Assembly: GCA_000727475.1 (NCBI GenBank)
Contig: KL647298.1
Location: 3,339,197 to 3,403,196, forward strand
Reading direction: 5' to 3'
Origin: Sarcocystis neurona
Taxonomy: Eukaryota; Apicomplexa; Conoidasida; Eucoccidiorida; Sarcocystidae
DNA: 64,000 bases
Position numbers and translations under genes: made by a program. How positions within the stretch are numbered: the first letter of the stretch is position 1; every line of letters starts with the position of its first letter. Below, piece by piece: positions 1 through 11,312 of this stretch. The notes beneath the pieces are model-generated. The model did no database searches. It was not told where the DNA came from and saw only the letters and a list, made by a program, of their open reading frames with translations.

Positions 1-493
1 CAGCAACAGCAAGGACAGCAGCAGAGGAACCAACAGCAACGAAGAGCAGTGGGACGAGCAGCGAGGGAAGCAGCAGTCGCAGCCCAGCCGCACGCAGACG
101 AGCAGCAGCAACAGCAGCAGAGGCGCAGCAGCAGCGCAGCAGTCGCAGGGTGGCGGTGTAGAAGCGCGGTGCAGATGTCCTGCTTGCAGCGGGCAACGGA
201 ATTCGGCTCGCAACGGCACCGTGGCAGAGTCCCCATCCGTTCGTTCACTCGAAAAATATTTTCATCGTTTCGTTCGTCTAAAGAGATATCTATCCCGAAG
301 CACACTCTCTCCCCGGACTTCCGCTGCTGTGTTACTTTGCAGAAATGCTGTCGTCTGTCCGTGGGGGGAAGCACGCATGTGCTGGCGCGCTAAACTACAC
401 TACCCACGCACATTCATACATATTCATATATATAAATATCCATATATATGTACCCAGACCGGCATATACATATCTTTGCGTGCGCCCCCACTG
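1..493 (+). other. CAG-rich coding-like segment at window edge
   Basis: The first 130 bases are dominated by CAG/AGC triplets. One plus-strand frame stays open from base 2 to the stop near 493, reading first as a Ser/Gln/Asn-rich stretch and then as more complex sequence around 220-400 (for example SVRSLEKYFHRFVRLKRY). The opposite strand is also open here in part (for example FRVNERMGTLPRCRCEPN). It may be an exon of a gene running off the left edge, or a further 3' exon of the minus-strand gene described at 1597-9086. Strand and splice sites could not be decided. From about 410 onward the sequence passes into TATA/CA microsatellite and is unlikely to be coding. Confidence 0.25.
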
Positions 494-1560
494 TGAGCGA
501 GTACAGAGGTACAGCTAGCTAGCCAGGTGTGTATCTCTTCATCACGAGCGTGTCTACTGCAGAGCCAGCGGGGAGGACTGCATGCGGTCGCTGTTCGGAG
601 TGTCTGCGTGAGGCTGCATGCAGGCGAAACCTACACACACACAACGACCGCGAGGCCAACTTGCCTGACGAAAAAAGAGAGGGCGAGATATCGAGGAAAT
701 AAACGAGACGCACAGGAAGAGACGGGAAAAGCACAGATGTGGAAATCCATATATATATGTGTGCGTAGGTGCATGCGGCTATGTGTCACTTGACTAAATA
801 GAGGGCAATATGAGGTCCTACGACAGAAGGGGAGGGGGGGGAGAAAAATTTTTGTATACGGCGCATATATGGAAGAGCAGAGACGAATGCACGTATACAC
901 AGAGATCACGCATATCCATGTGTCTTCAAACGAGAGGAGGGTACACACATATATATATACACATACGTAGACATATATACATATACGTAGAAATATATAT
1001 ACCTATACACACATATACATACATAGACAGATATACATATATATACATGTACCGACACACACATACGTTTGCGTAGACCCACACATATGTATATATAAGC
1101 ATGTGTGTGTATACCTGTTATAAGATACACCTGTACACACCTACACATATATATATATATATATATACGGACACACACATGAGCTTAGGTAGACACACAT
1201 GCACATACATATATATATATATATAGAGAGAGAGAGAGGTATCGGGGTAAGACGATATCCCTACGGACACAACATATATATAAACATAGGCGTGTATGTG
1301 TATACTGGTAATGATATATACCTACTATACAGACGTCCACAGTCATGCCCATACACATATATATAGGTGGCAACCCATATATACACCTCTGTAGACACAC
1401 ACACAGGCACAGGCACATTTATATAGAGATATATGCCGACCGACACATAGGGTATAATGTAGACACATAGACGTGTATATACGTGCGTGGGGAGTAATGC
1501 GAATGCAGCGACAAAAACGGGCATAGGAGGGTAGAGGCGGAAGAAGTGATGCTCACACAC
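410..1560. repeat. TATA/CACATA microsatellite field
   Basis: Apart from a more complex stretch at about 500-720, the interval is imperfect (TA)n, ATATAC and ACACAT repeats, densest at 930-1500. The many short open frames here are rich in Tyr, Ile, His and Cys, which is simply what these repeats translate to. I see no gene. Confidence 0.85.
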
Positions 1561-1596
1561 ATACACACAGCTAGAAAGGGATGCATGCGCACTTAC

Positions 1597-4500
1597 AGGA
1601 GTTTCTTGCGAATGGCCTTGTAGCGTCTGAGGAGGTTGTCGGGGAGGTGTTTCTCTTCGTCAGGATCCAACACCCAATCTGCATGCGCGTACACAGTGAC
1701 AGACACGTTTGCCCTTCGCATGCAGCCAAAGAGACGTATATATGCATGCCTGCATGCGCGCAGACCCCGCCTGTGTGTCGGGAGTTCGCTATGCTGCACT
1801 TCCCTCTCTACCCATATTTATATCTAGATGCGTACGTACGTATCTATATATATGTATATGCATACCTATCTGTATCAATAGAGACACACACATACAGAGA
1901 AATTCACGTATACACGTGTAGAAGTGTATGCATGATGCATGCACACACATACATGAATAGGCAGACATGCATATCTATATAGAGAGACAGAGATAGATAA
2001 AGGTAGACATCAATGTATATGTATATTCATAGGTAGATAAACATAGGAAGACAGACAGAAAAAGAGATAAATACAGGTAGAGATAGATATAGATAGATAC
2101 ATGCAAACGGAGAGGTACTTCTTCATATAGACACAGATGTGGAGAGACTGGTAGATATACGCAGGGAGACAAATACGCACATTCACAGACGCCTATAAAC
2201 ACACGTAGATATATACGGACATACATACGGATATATATAGAGACGTGGACAGATACATACAGAGAGGAAGATCTGCATATCTACGCATATAGACACGCAC
2301 GTAAAAGGAGCCACCTATATATATATGTACCTCTCTATGTCTGCCCACGTCTCTATCTATGTATATCTATCTATATCTACTTCTCTATATCTACCTATCT
2401 ATACATACATACATACCTACACACCTATCTATATCTATCGATCCATATATATATATATATATATATATATGTCCCCCCCTCTGTCTCTTTCTGTATGTAT
2501 AAAGTCGTAATGAAGTAGTAATACGCATTTCTTCGTAGAGCACGGATGAGGATAGAACGCTTTTTGGTGAATAGAAAGCAAATACGAGAGAACAGCAGGG
2601 CCACCTTCCTTCTGCTCTCCAAACGCATGGCCACGTCCGTCTCTCTTCCGCTCTCCGTTTTGTCTTCCTTTTCTTCGCGGAACTCACACTGCCTCTCTAT
2701 ATACATATGTCATATACATATATTCCCCCTTCAAATAGCGCCGCACTAAATTCATCTACATTATACGCATATATGAATATGTGAAAAGGAGGGGATTCAC
2801 AAACAAACACAGATATATACAGAGAGGCAGAGAAAAAGACAGATAAATTTACATCTATCTATCCATACACATACATATATATATAGAGAGGGTTAGGTTT
2901 ATACATAGACTATATATATATTCAGAGAGAGAGGGGTAGATAGATAAACAGGGAGATACATAGACTTAANNNNNNNNNNNNNNNNNNNNNNNNNNNNNNN
3001 NNNNNNNNNNNNNNNNNNNNNNNNNNNNNNNNNNNNNNNNNNNNNNNNNNNNNNNNNNNNNNNNNNNNNNNNNNNNNNNNNNNNNNNNNNNNNNNNNNNN
3101 NNNNNNNNNNNNNNNNNNNNNNNNNNNNNNNNNNNNNNNNNNNNNNNNNNNNNNNNNNNNNNNNNNNNNNNNNNNNNNNNNNNNNNNNNNNNNNNNNNNN
3201 NNNNNNNNNNNNNNNNNNNNNNNNNNNNNNNNNNNNNNNNNNNNNNNNNNNNNNNNNNNNNNNNNNNNNNNNNNNNNNNNNNNNNNNNNNNNNNNNNNNN
3301 NNNNNNNNNNNNNNNNNNNNNNNNNNNNNNNNNNNNNNNNNNNNNNNNNNNNNNNNNNNNNNNNNNNNNNNNNNNNNNNNNNNNNNNNNNNNNNNNNNNN
3401 NNNNNNNNNNNNNNNNNNNNNNNNNNNNNNNNNNNNNNNNNNNNNNNNNNNNNNNNNNNNNNNNNNNNNNNNNNNNNNNNNNNNNNNNNNNNNNNNNNNN
3501 NNNNNNNNNNNNNNNNNNNNNNNNNNNNNNNNNNNNNNNNNNNNNNNNNNNNNNNNNNNNNNNNNNNNNNNNNNNNNNNNNNNNNNNNNNNNNNNNNNNN
3601 NNNNNNNNNNNNNNNNNNNNNNNNNNNNNNNNNNNNNNNNNNNNNNNNNNNNNNNNNNNNNNNNNNNNNNNNNNNNNNNNNNNNNNNNNNNNNNNNNNNN
3701 NNNNNNNNNNNNNNNNNNNNNNNNNNNNNNNNNNNNNNNNNNNNNNNNNNNNNNNNNNNNNNNNNNNNNNNNNAGGGGTAGATAGATAAATACGGAGATA
3801 CATAGACTTAGACATACACGCATATGTATATGTTTGCATGTCCCCAGCAAATGAACGGCTGTTTCTCAGCAACGGAGCGCCCTGTGTCTCTATACATTTC
3901 GATATACACATATATATGTATGCATGCGGCTCCCTACACATATATTTATATGGATGAAGAAACGGAGGCTTCCCAAGGAGAAGGGCGCGGAAGGGAAACG
4001 GAGGTGTCTATACATCTATATGTGTAGGACCGTCCATATACTGACGTATACAGAGAAACGTATCTCCCCCTTCCTTCTGTATATGTCCCTCTACCCCTGC
4101 GACTCGACTTCCGTCTCCGTCTCTTCCCGTCTCGCCGTCTCTTTCGAGAGACACTCCAAGCACTTGACGAACGGAAACTTACACAAGCGGTCGACGCCCA
4201 TGCGCGGCAGCCACCGCTCGAACTCTTCTTTGGCCTCTGCAACGGTCTGGGCAGCGCAACAACGTCAGCAGAGGAGCACACCGGAAGAGCAGCAGCAGCA
4301 GCAGTTGCTGGACCCGCAGCAGCAGCAGCAGCAGGGAAGGAGCAGCAAAACGAGGAGAAAGAAGGGGAGGAGATTGAGAAAGAGAAGGAGAAGCGTTTCG
4401 TGGAAGGTAAGAAGAGGAGGCCGCGAGGACGTTTTTACGAGGAAACTCCCTACGGATGCTGCAGGGCAGCCGGTGTGTCTCTGCCAGAAGAAGTGCGAAG

Positions 4501-7500
4501 GAGGAGACGGGGACGAAGAAAGCCACAGAAACGGAAGAGCCATCAACCAACAAACAGCAGGGCGCGCATGCACTCCGCAGCACGTACAGGGCGGCACATA
4601 TTCAATATACACATATATGTATGTTTACATGTATGAGGCAGAGAGCAGCGTCCGAGAGAAAAGAGAAGGGAGACGCAGCTGCTGCTGCAGGGTCCGCTCC
4701 ACCACCCGGGCGCACAATCTTCTCCACCAAGCTGTTCTGCTGAACAGAGGACTACACACGTCGACTTCGAAAGCAAATATTCAAAATATTCGTACAAACT
4801 GATATGTAGATGATTCAGTACAACTATACATGTACACGTGTACCTACATACGTACATATATACATATACGTACATATATACACATATACGCGTTTATACA
4901 TATATGCATGTACACCTATATACATGTGTGGGTTTGTACATATTGTAGAGAGAAGTCGTTGCCAGAGGGATGTCACACTCGAGGGTTTGTTCCACTAACA
5001 CACGTGCCCGTCTACAAAACGTCGCCTATTCTTATACATATACATATATATACATACACCACACAATATACACATATATATATATATATGGATGCACACT
5101 GATTTGTATGTATGGAGATACATGCCCATCTATCTATCTATCAATACATATATATATGTATATGTAGAGAGAGATAGATAGAGAAGCACGCATGCCTACT
5201 GATGATTTATGGCCATAAATATATACATGCATATAATATATATGTGCATGTGCGGTCATATACGTACGTACACAGATACACACACAGCAACAAAGCGAGA
5301 CGAACCTACGAAGAAACCCCAACACATATATATGTATATATACACATGTGTGTACATATATGTATATATAGAGAGAGATTCTTTCGGTATTGATGGGTAG
5401 ACTGCGGCTGAACCAGCTGCTGCAGAAGAATCCGGAGAAGAAAGTAGTACAGGTGTGTCTGCTCGTCGTCCACACACATCTGCTGCAGCTGCAGAAGCAG
5501 ACCAGCCACACCCACGTGCAGCAAATAGGGCGACCCAGTGAGTCCCCCCACACAGAGACAGGGAGACGGAGACGGGGAGACACGGAGACGGGAGACACGG
5601 AGACGGGGAGACATGGAGACACGGAGACGGAGGAAGACAGCGACGTGTTTGTGCGGCATTTCTCGCAGAGGGAGACGGCCCCGAGCGAGGCGCCGCTGCC
5701 GTCTGCTGTTTCGTCGAAGCTGCACCTTGACTTCCTTGCTGTAGTGAAGTTCGGAGTTTCTTCCTTCATTTAGTGAGCCTGGGAAACGTCGCAAAAGCAG
5801 CAACACAGCAGCTTTGCATGCCACGTGAAGATCAGCCGCCCCACGTCAGGCGACGGCTTCGGGTGGAGCCTCCGCCGCCCGGAAAGTCTCTGCACGCGTC
5901 ACCGCGTCCCTTCATACATTTGCATGCGTCCCCCCATACATTCCACACACATGCAGCGAGAGAGACGGAGACACAAGTAGGCACAGGGAGAAGACAGCAG
6001 CAATTCGGATTAACTTGTGTTCATCACAAATATGTGTGTGTGCCCACCGGCGTGCCAGTATCCGTCTGACAACACACACAGCCATATCCATATACATATA
6101 TGTATGGGCGTCGAAGTATCTTGGCGTTCTGGTCCGCTAGAATACACATACTCTTCCAGATATAGCGCAAACAGGCGGACGGACAACAACATATACATAC
6201 GTGTATTGCATGCATTTCTATGGGTGTTGCGAGCAGGCGTCCAGGCAGGAGACAATACGCGTGCATGCGTACGTAGAAGTGTTGGTGAGGCAGCATCAGG
6301 CAGAGGCAGCTGTTTGAGCCCCGTTTTCCTTCTGCGACTCGACAGCAAACTTCCCCCTCGTCTTCGCCTTCTCCGTCTTTCTGCGTCTTTCTCAAGCGAG
6401 GCCTCGTCTTCTGCTGCTGCGCAGCCCGCGCGGAGAAGACAGCCGCCCCACGCTTCATCTCGCTCGCCAGGGGCGCCGCTTCCTCCGCAGCCGCGGTGCC
6501 CCCCGGCACGCAAAAAACGAACGCGTGTGCTGCTGAGGCAGCGTCAAGCGCGGGGGGGCCGCGGTCGCGCGCAGCAGACGCCGCGAGAGCGCGAGACGCC
6601 ACGCATGCACGGAGACGGGGAGACGGGAAGGCAGACAAAGCGAGCGAAACAGACAGCAAGACGCAGAATAGCGCAGAGACAAAGCGAGAAGCACGACGGA
6701 CAAAGAGAGAGCAGCACACAGAGGGGGAGAGCAGATAGAGAGGGGACTCAAGTGAGCAGCAGCAGCAGCAAGTATGGCAGAGGGAGAAGACAGAGAGAGC
6801 GGAACAGCAGAGAGATGCAGACACAGCAGCACTGAGATACACAGAGACAGAAAATGGACAGCACAGAGAAAACCGGAAGCAGGGAGAAATCAAACACGCG
6901 TAACAGAGTCTATGCCCACTACCGCTCCGCCCTCGTCTCGAGCACGCGCATGCAGAGGCCCGTCGCAGAGTCTTCCTCTCGCTGTCTGTCGCGCTCGCCC
7001 TCTCTCTCCCCCTCGTGTTACGCCTCTATACAAGAGCAGGTGCAACATCGTGAGAAGCAGCAGTGGCAGCAGCAGTGGCAGCAGCAGAAGCAACAGCGTG
7101 AGCGGCAGCAGTGGCAGCAGCAGGAGTGACAGCTGGAGCTGCAGTAGAATCAAGAGCAGGAGCAGCAGCGGGAGCAGCGGTAGAATCAAACCAGGGGCAG
7201 CAGTAGCGGACTTTGCTGCCCGGAGGAAGAAGGCGCTGCTGAGCAGAGCGCACTGCTGCTGCCGCCGCTGCTGGGCCCGCAGCACCGTCTGTCGCAGCAG
7301 CAGCAGCAGCGACGTTGCGTAGGTGAAGGGAGCGTGCTGTAGCAGCTGTCTCGCAAGGCGCAAGAAAGCGCAGCACTTGCAGCCGAGATATTTACCTGGC
7401 AGAGGAGTCTCCAAGGCACCGAGGCGCTGCAGCTCTGCAGTAGTAGGCCACGGCGCCAGTCCTTGGCAAAATTGGTCCATCGCCACTCGGTCTTCCTGCT

Positions 7501-9086
7501 CTCATGTCACACAGAAGAAGAAAACAGAAGAAGTAACAGGTGCAAAACAGGGGAGAAATAAGAACGGAGATATCTCCCACCGTCTTCATTCGAACAGAGC
7601 AGCGACAAGCACACCACATATATATATATATACACATAAATGTATATGTACCAGCTACATATACCCAGGTACACATGTATACATACTACCTCTCTCTCTA
7701 CGAATGCACACATATAAATATATATACGTGTATATATTTAGTCGCCTACATACACATAAATACACATGTATACATACTATCTCTCTCTCCATATATAGAC
7801 GCGTATACATATATATATATATATGAGACTGCAGGCGAACAAATTTTGGGACGCGTGGTCCTCCTTGGTCTCTCCTTCTGGATGGTGACGCAGGCAGACG
7901 CTTGGGAACTCCTCTGCCGCACGAACAAAATTCTTCGCGTGATGCGCGCGCCACACAGACTGCAGCTGTCCCAGCCATTTCCCTCTATACCCGTCCGCTC
8001 CCTTCATATATATATATATATATATATATATGCATATATATGTTTGGCTGTGTGTGTGTACATGTACAGGGCTTGTTCCTGCTCTGCATGCCGAGAGAGA
8101 GAGAAAGTCCGGGAGTACACACGTGTACACACATATGTATATACATACTTATTTGGTAGCTTTGTTTCTATATTCGTACAGTTCTACTACATACAAATAT
8201 ACACATATATATATATATATGTGCAGGGTTTGTCCCTCGTCTTTGTATGGAGATAGAGAGTGAGAGAGAAAGCGAATTGAGGGTAGCTTGTATACATCGG
8301 CACTTACATATATATGTGGTTCTTTGTGGTCGTTGGTCTATATTCGTACGCTCCTTCCACATGCAAATATATACATATACAGAGAGACGGAGACGGAGAC
8401 GGAGAGAAGACCGGAGACGCAGGGAGAGACGGATAGAGAGGAGGATAGATGGACACGCAGATTGACGTTGTGGGGCAGAGATTTTCTGTGGGAAGGCATG
8501 TGGGTTAGGAAAGGAGCAGGCAGGTGTACAGATGCGAAGTTGGCGGAAGAAGAGGAGCCGCATGTGTGTGTTGCGCTGCCTTTCGAGAACCGGCAACGGA
8601 AGTGCGTTCCCTTTCCAACAGCAGCTGCGAGCAGAGAGACACACAGAGAGGAAGACGAACAAAGGAAGGCCTGTAGAATAGTGTGTGCATATGTGTGTTT
8701 GTGTTGAGACGTAACAGACAGGAAGAACAGGTCCCTCTTTGGTGCGGAGAAAGCGTTTCGAAGAAGTGTATATTTATTGCAGAAAAGGGCGCATATGCAG
8801 GCCAGGGAACGAGGGCTGCGGAGAAGCAAAACGGAGGAGAAAGCAGGCGTCTGTCCCGACCAAAACGTCAGCGGGTTCGACGTCGTGGTCTGGTGGTGCT
8901 GCAGAAGAAGAAGCAGCAGCTTCTGTGTGTCTTTCCTGCTCCTGCTGTTTCGGCGGGGGGAGGTGCGAAGAGGGTGCCGCTGCTGCTGCTGCTTCTTCGC
9001 TGGGAGCTGGCGCCTCACGGGCCAGGGCCGCGCGTAGGCGCTCGCTGACGATGAAGAGATTCGGAGGAGGGTCTACGAACGGGTAG
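1597..9086 (-). CDS. Unrecognised multi-exon minus-strand gene (partial)
   Basis: Six exons, read on the minus strand, have AG/GT borders and compatible phases: about 9086-8882 (starts YPFVDPPPNLFIVSERLRAA), 7959-7841 (SVWRAHHAKNFVRAAEEF), 7495-7396 (KTEWRWTNFAKDWRRG), 5488-5414 (CVDDEQTHLYYFLLRILL), 4246-4183 (EAKEEFERWLPRMGVDRL) and 1678-1597 (WVLDPDEEKHLPDNLLRR). Donors at 7395 (GTAAAT), 4182 (GTAAGT) and 1596 (GTAAGT) are good; those after 7841 and 5414 are weak, and the end of the first exon is a guess. The pieces are hydrophilic, helical and Trp/Arg-rich. I do not recognise the family. The string GVDRLYWVLD, which spans the last junction, is only loosely like WHIM-type motifs of chromatin remodellers. 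The N-terminus and C-terminus are missing, and an N gap lies in the last intron. Plus-strand frames are also open over 5390-5773 and 7831-7938, so strand is probable, not certain. Confidence 0.4.
1840..2969. repeat. Microsatellites flanking an assembly gap
   Basis: Imperfect GATAGATA, TCTATCTA and (TA)n repeats at 1840-2480 and 2760-2969. The stretch 2500-2700 between them is less repetitive but shows no convincing exon on either strand. Confidence 0.8.
2970..3773. other. Assembly gap (N run)
   Basis: 804 undetermined bases. Both flanks carry nearly the same sequence, GGGGTAGATAGATAAA followed by a shared AGATACATAGACTTA, so the gap probably sits inside a tandem repeat. It falls in an intron of the minus-strand gene model at 1597-9086. 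Confidence 0.98.
4258..4345. repeat. CAG trinucleotide tract
   Basis: AGCAGCAGCAGCAG runs just upstream (minus-strand sense) of the exon at 4246-4183, where the complementary CTG triplets would form the polypyrimidine-like tract before that exon's acceptor. Confidence 0.8.
4800..5385. repeat. TATA/CATA microsatellite
   Basis: Imperfect ACATATACGTACATATA repeats and (TA)n runs, ending in a GAGAGA run near 5370. No gene is seen. Confidence 0.8.
5555..5635. repeat. GAGACGG/GAGACACGG minisatellite
   Basis: Tandem imperfect copies of GGAGACACGGAGACGG. The same purine-rich unit recurs at 8385-8430, 30310-30450 and 49055-49620, and as its complement at 28480-28990 and 52230-52420. Confidence 0.85.
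6290..6900 (-). other. Coding-like segment, unassigned
   Basis: GC-rich and repeat-poor compared with its surroundings. Minus-strand frames read as charged, disordered protein, for example EDEASLEKDAERRRRRRR in one frame and KTRPRLRKTQKDGEGEDEGE in another. It lies between two exons of the minus-strand model at 1597-9086 and could hold a further exon of it. No splice-site pair could be settled, and a plus-strand frame over 6017-6835 is also open, so strand is uncertain. Confidence 0.25.
7040..7330. repeat. CAG/AGC trinucleotide tract
   Basis: Imperfect CAGCAGTGGCAGCAG and AGCAGCGGGAGC triplets. All frames on both strands are nearly open here because of the triplet periodicity, so the open frames are not evidence of coding by themselves. 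Confidence 0.85.
7600..7830. repeat. TATA microsatellite with duplicated block
   Basis: TATATA/CACATA repeats. The block containing ACACATGTATACATACTA followed by CTCTCTCTC appears twice, near 7670 and near 7763. Confidence 0.7.
8041..8395. repeat. Diverged direct duplication, unit about 160-170 bp
   Basis: Two consecutive copies share the ordered landmarks CAGGG(C/T)TTGT, GAGAGAGAAAG and TCTATATTCGTAC. The first landmark is spaced about 158 bp and the last about 169 bp between copies. The material between landmarks is TATA/CATA microsatellite. Confidence 0.7.
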
Positions 9087-9089
9087 CTG

Positions 9090-9310
9090 CAACAACAGAC
9101 GCAGCAGCAGCAACAGCAGCAGCAGCGACGTGGGAGCAGCAGCGGTGTTCAAATTCGCAGGGACGGCAGAGGAGGGGCCGCAGCAGCAGCAGCGACAGAC
9201 GCAGCAAGGAAGAAAGCGGCTGCAGCAAGACGAACTGCAGCAGTAGCGGAAGCAGCAAGAACTGCAACAGAGAAGCAGCAACAAGGACAGCAGCAGAGTA
9301 TCAGCAGCAG
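9090..9310. repeat. CAG trinucleotide tract
   Basis: Dense AGCAGCAGCAG triplets immediately upstream (minus-strand sense) of the proposed acceptor of the exon at 9086. Confidence 0.85.
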
Positions 9311-10380
9311 CAAACATGGCAGGCGAGCAGCAGGAGTAACACGAGGAGGAAGAGCAGCTGCGGAGGGAGAACGAGCTTCGGCAAGAGCAGCAGGAGGGCC
9401 AAAAAGCAGCAGCAGACGTCCAAGAGGAACAAGAGGAGTCGGCAAACGAGGCGCCACCTGGGACGCGCGCATGCCCCGCGCAGCATCTCGCGGAGGCCCA
9501 AGCGGGGGCGCATGGAGCCCTCTCGCCGTCCACGCGTTTCAACAAGAAGAGGCAAAGAAGAAGACGAAGAGAAGAAAAAGAGACAGACGGGAGAAAACAA
9601 AGAAAGAGAAGAAGCGGACGCGGCGAAGGTCTGCGTTTGCGGCGGGAGAAGAAGAGGGGAAGACGGGGGAGTGTTTGACGAGAGAGATACGTAGATAGAA
9701 GAGCGAGGCATGCATGCGCAGCAGCAGCAGGATAATATTATGGAAGCGACTTTTTAAAACGAAGGTACACACACATGTCCACATCAAAGAGTGAGATACA
9801 TGTCAATCCTTATATTCTCCTGCGCCCAGCAGCAGCGAGAAGAAGACTGACCCGTCCGCCGGCCCTTCTCCGGCAGCAGCGGCAGCAGCAAAATTCTTTC
9901 TGCCGCAGGTTCTTCACGCGGCTTCAACGACTTTTACGAAGATTTCGACCACTTCAACTATCACTAGGAGTCCTTCGATCCCTCGTCACATGTCCCCCTT
10001 CTCTCTGTCTCTGGAAGCGCCAATAGTCCCGCTTCTTCTCGAGTTTCCTACGACTTTTGCTTCTTGTACTATTCCTGCGCGAGCCTTTGGACGATCTCCT
10101 CTCTCTCCGCCTCCCTACATGAGTAAATCAAATGTCCCGCGTTCTCTCTTCTTGTCCGTGGCGGGAGAACAACCCCCCTTGACGCTCTCTCCCTCCCGTG
10201 TCGACCCGTGGCCCGGGCAGCAAGAAGTTTCCTGCCTTCTTCTTCTTCCTGCTGCTGCTGCTGCGCCTTTTCCCAGAACTGCTGCTGCTCCTATTTCGGC
10301 TTCTTCTTCTCCTCTCCCGCTTCTACTGCTGCTACCCTCGCTTGCCCTACTCGTGCTTCTTCTACTTCTTCTACTTCTCC
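9310..10380. other. No confident gene
   Basis: Mixed sequence with purine-rich plus-strand stretches (9540-9690) and a pyrimidine-rich part (9830-10380). Minus-strand frames near 9440-9540 could include a 5' exon of the gene at 1597-9086, but no splice pair convinced me. Confidence 0.4.
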
Positions 10381-11080
10381 TTGCTGTAGTCCTACCTCTC
10401 CTAGTATTTCTACGTCTACTTCGACTCCGATTTCTGCTTCTACGTCGACTTCTGCTTCTACGTCTACAACCACCCCTACATCTCCTGCTTCCCCTTCTCC
10501 TCCTCCTCCTACTACTACTTCTCCTTCTTATAATACTCCTGCCTTCACCCCTATTGCTACTTCCACTACTACTGCTACTACCACTGCTACTTCTACTACC
10601 ACTGCTGCTTCTACTACCACTGCTACGTCTACTACTACTCCTACTGCTGCGTCTACGTCTACAGCCACCCCTACTGCTGCTTCTACGTCTACTACTACTC
10701 CTACTGCTGCTTCTACGTCTACTTCTGCTTCTATGTCTACTTCTGCTTCTACGTCTACTTCTGCATCTACCTCTACTACTACTCCTCCTGCTTCTACGTC
10801 TACTGCTGCTTCTACGTCTACTACTACTCCTACTGCTGCTTCTAGGCCTACTTCCGCTTCTACGTCTACTACTACTACTGCTGCTTCTACGTCCACTACT
10901 ACTCCTACTGCTGCTTCTACGTCTACGTCTACTACGGGTTCTACTTGTGCTCCTGCCTCTCCTTCTTCTTCTACCTCTTCTGCTAACGACTTCTGCTCCT
11001 ACCTCTACATCTGCTCCTCCTACCATTTCTGCTTCTACTGCTGCTCCTACTACTTCTACTTGTGCTAATACAACTGCTTC
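10380..11080. repeat. TCTACT/ACTACT imperfect triplet array
   Basis: About 700 bases built from units such as CTTCTACGTCTACTACTACT and CCTACTGCTGCT, always in multiples of three. Every frame on both strands is open: plus-strand Thr/Ser/Ala/Pro (mucin-like) or poly-Leu, minus-strand Val-Asp-Val-Glu-Ala or Arg/Ser dipeptides. Openness alone therefore says nothing about coding. One minus-strand frame continues out of the array into DKKRERGTFDLLM and a stop at 10115, so an Arg/Ser-rich exon is possible but unproven. Confidence 0.85.
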
Positions 11081-11312
11081 TACTTCGTCTGCTTCTACAT
11101 GCAGCGTTGTCCGCGTTTTCTTGTCGTCCTACATATGTGTGTGCTTGCGTAAGAGGGGTTAAGAAGAAGTTCCCTATCTCACGTCCAAACGGATGTGTAC
11201 ACGGCTGTCTCTGGTTATCTACAAACAGAGACTGAAAGCGACAATCTTGTCCACTTTTCTTCAGCCGCATGCACGTGCGCGGGGAAGTCATGCTTTCTCC
11301 TTTTGCCAGTTA

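Noticed and set aside
2881..2910. GGGTTAGGTTTA resembling the telomeric TTTAGGG unit
   Set aside because: Only one imperfect copy; no telomere-like array was found in the window.
5390..5773. Plus-strand 127-codon open frame with LRLNQLLQKNPEKKVVQ and FVRHFSQRETAPSEAPLPS
   Set aside because: It overlaps a minus-strand exon that is in phase with four others, and its middle part is translated GAGACGG repeat. Kept only as the strand alternative.
7831..7938. Plus-strand frame with FWMVTQADAWELLCRTNKILR ended by a GTGATG donor
   Set aside because: Protein-like, but no partner exons on the plus strand were found, while the minus-strand reading of the same bases joins neighbouring exons in phase.
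9990..11162. 390-codon plus-strand frame dominated by Leu
   Set aside because: It is the Leu frame of the TCTACT/CTG triplet array; not evidence of a gene.
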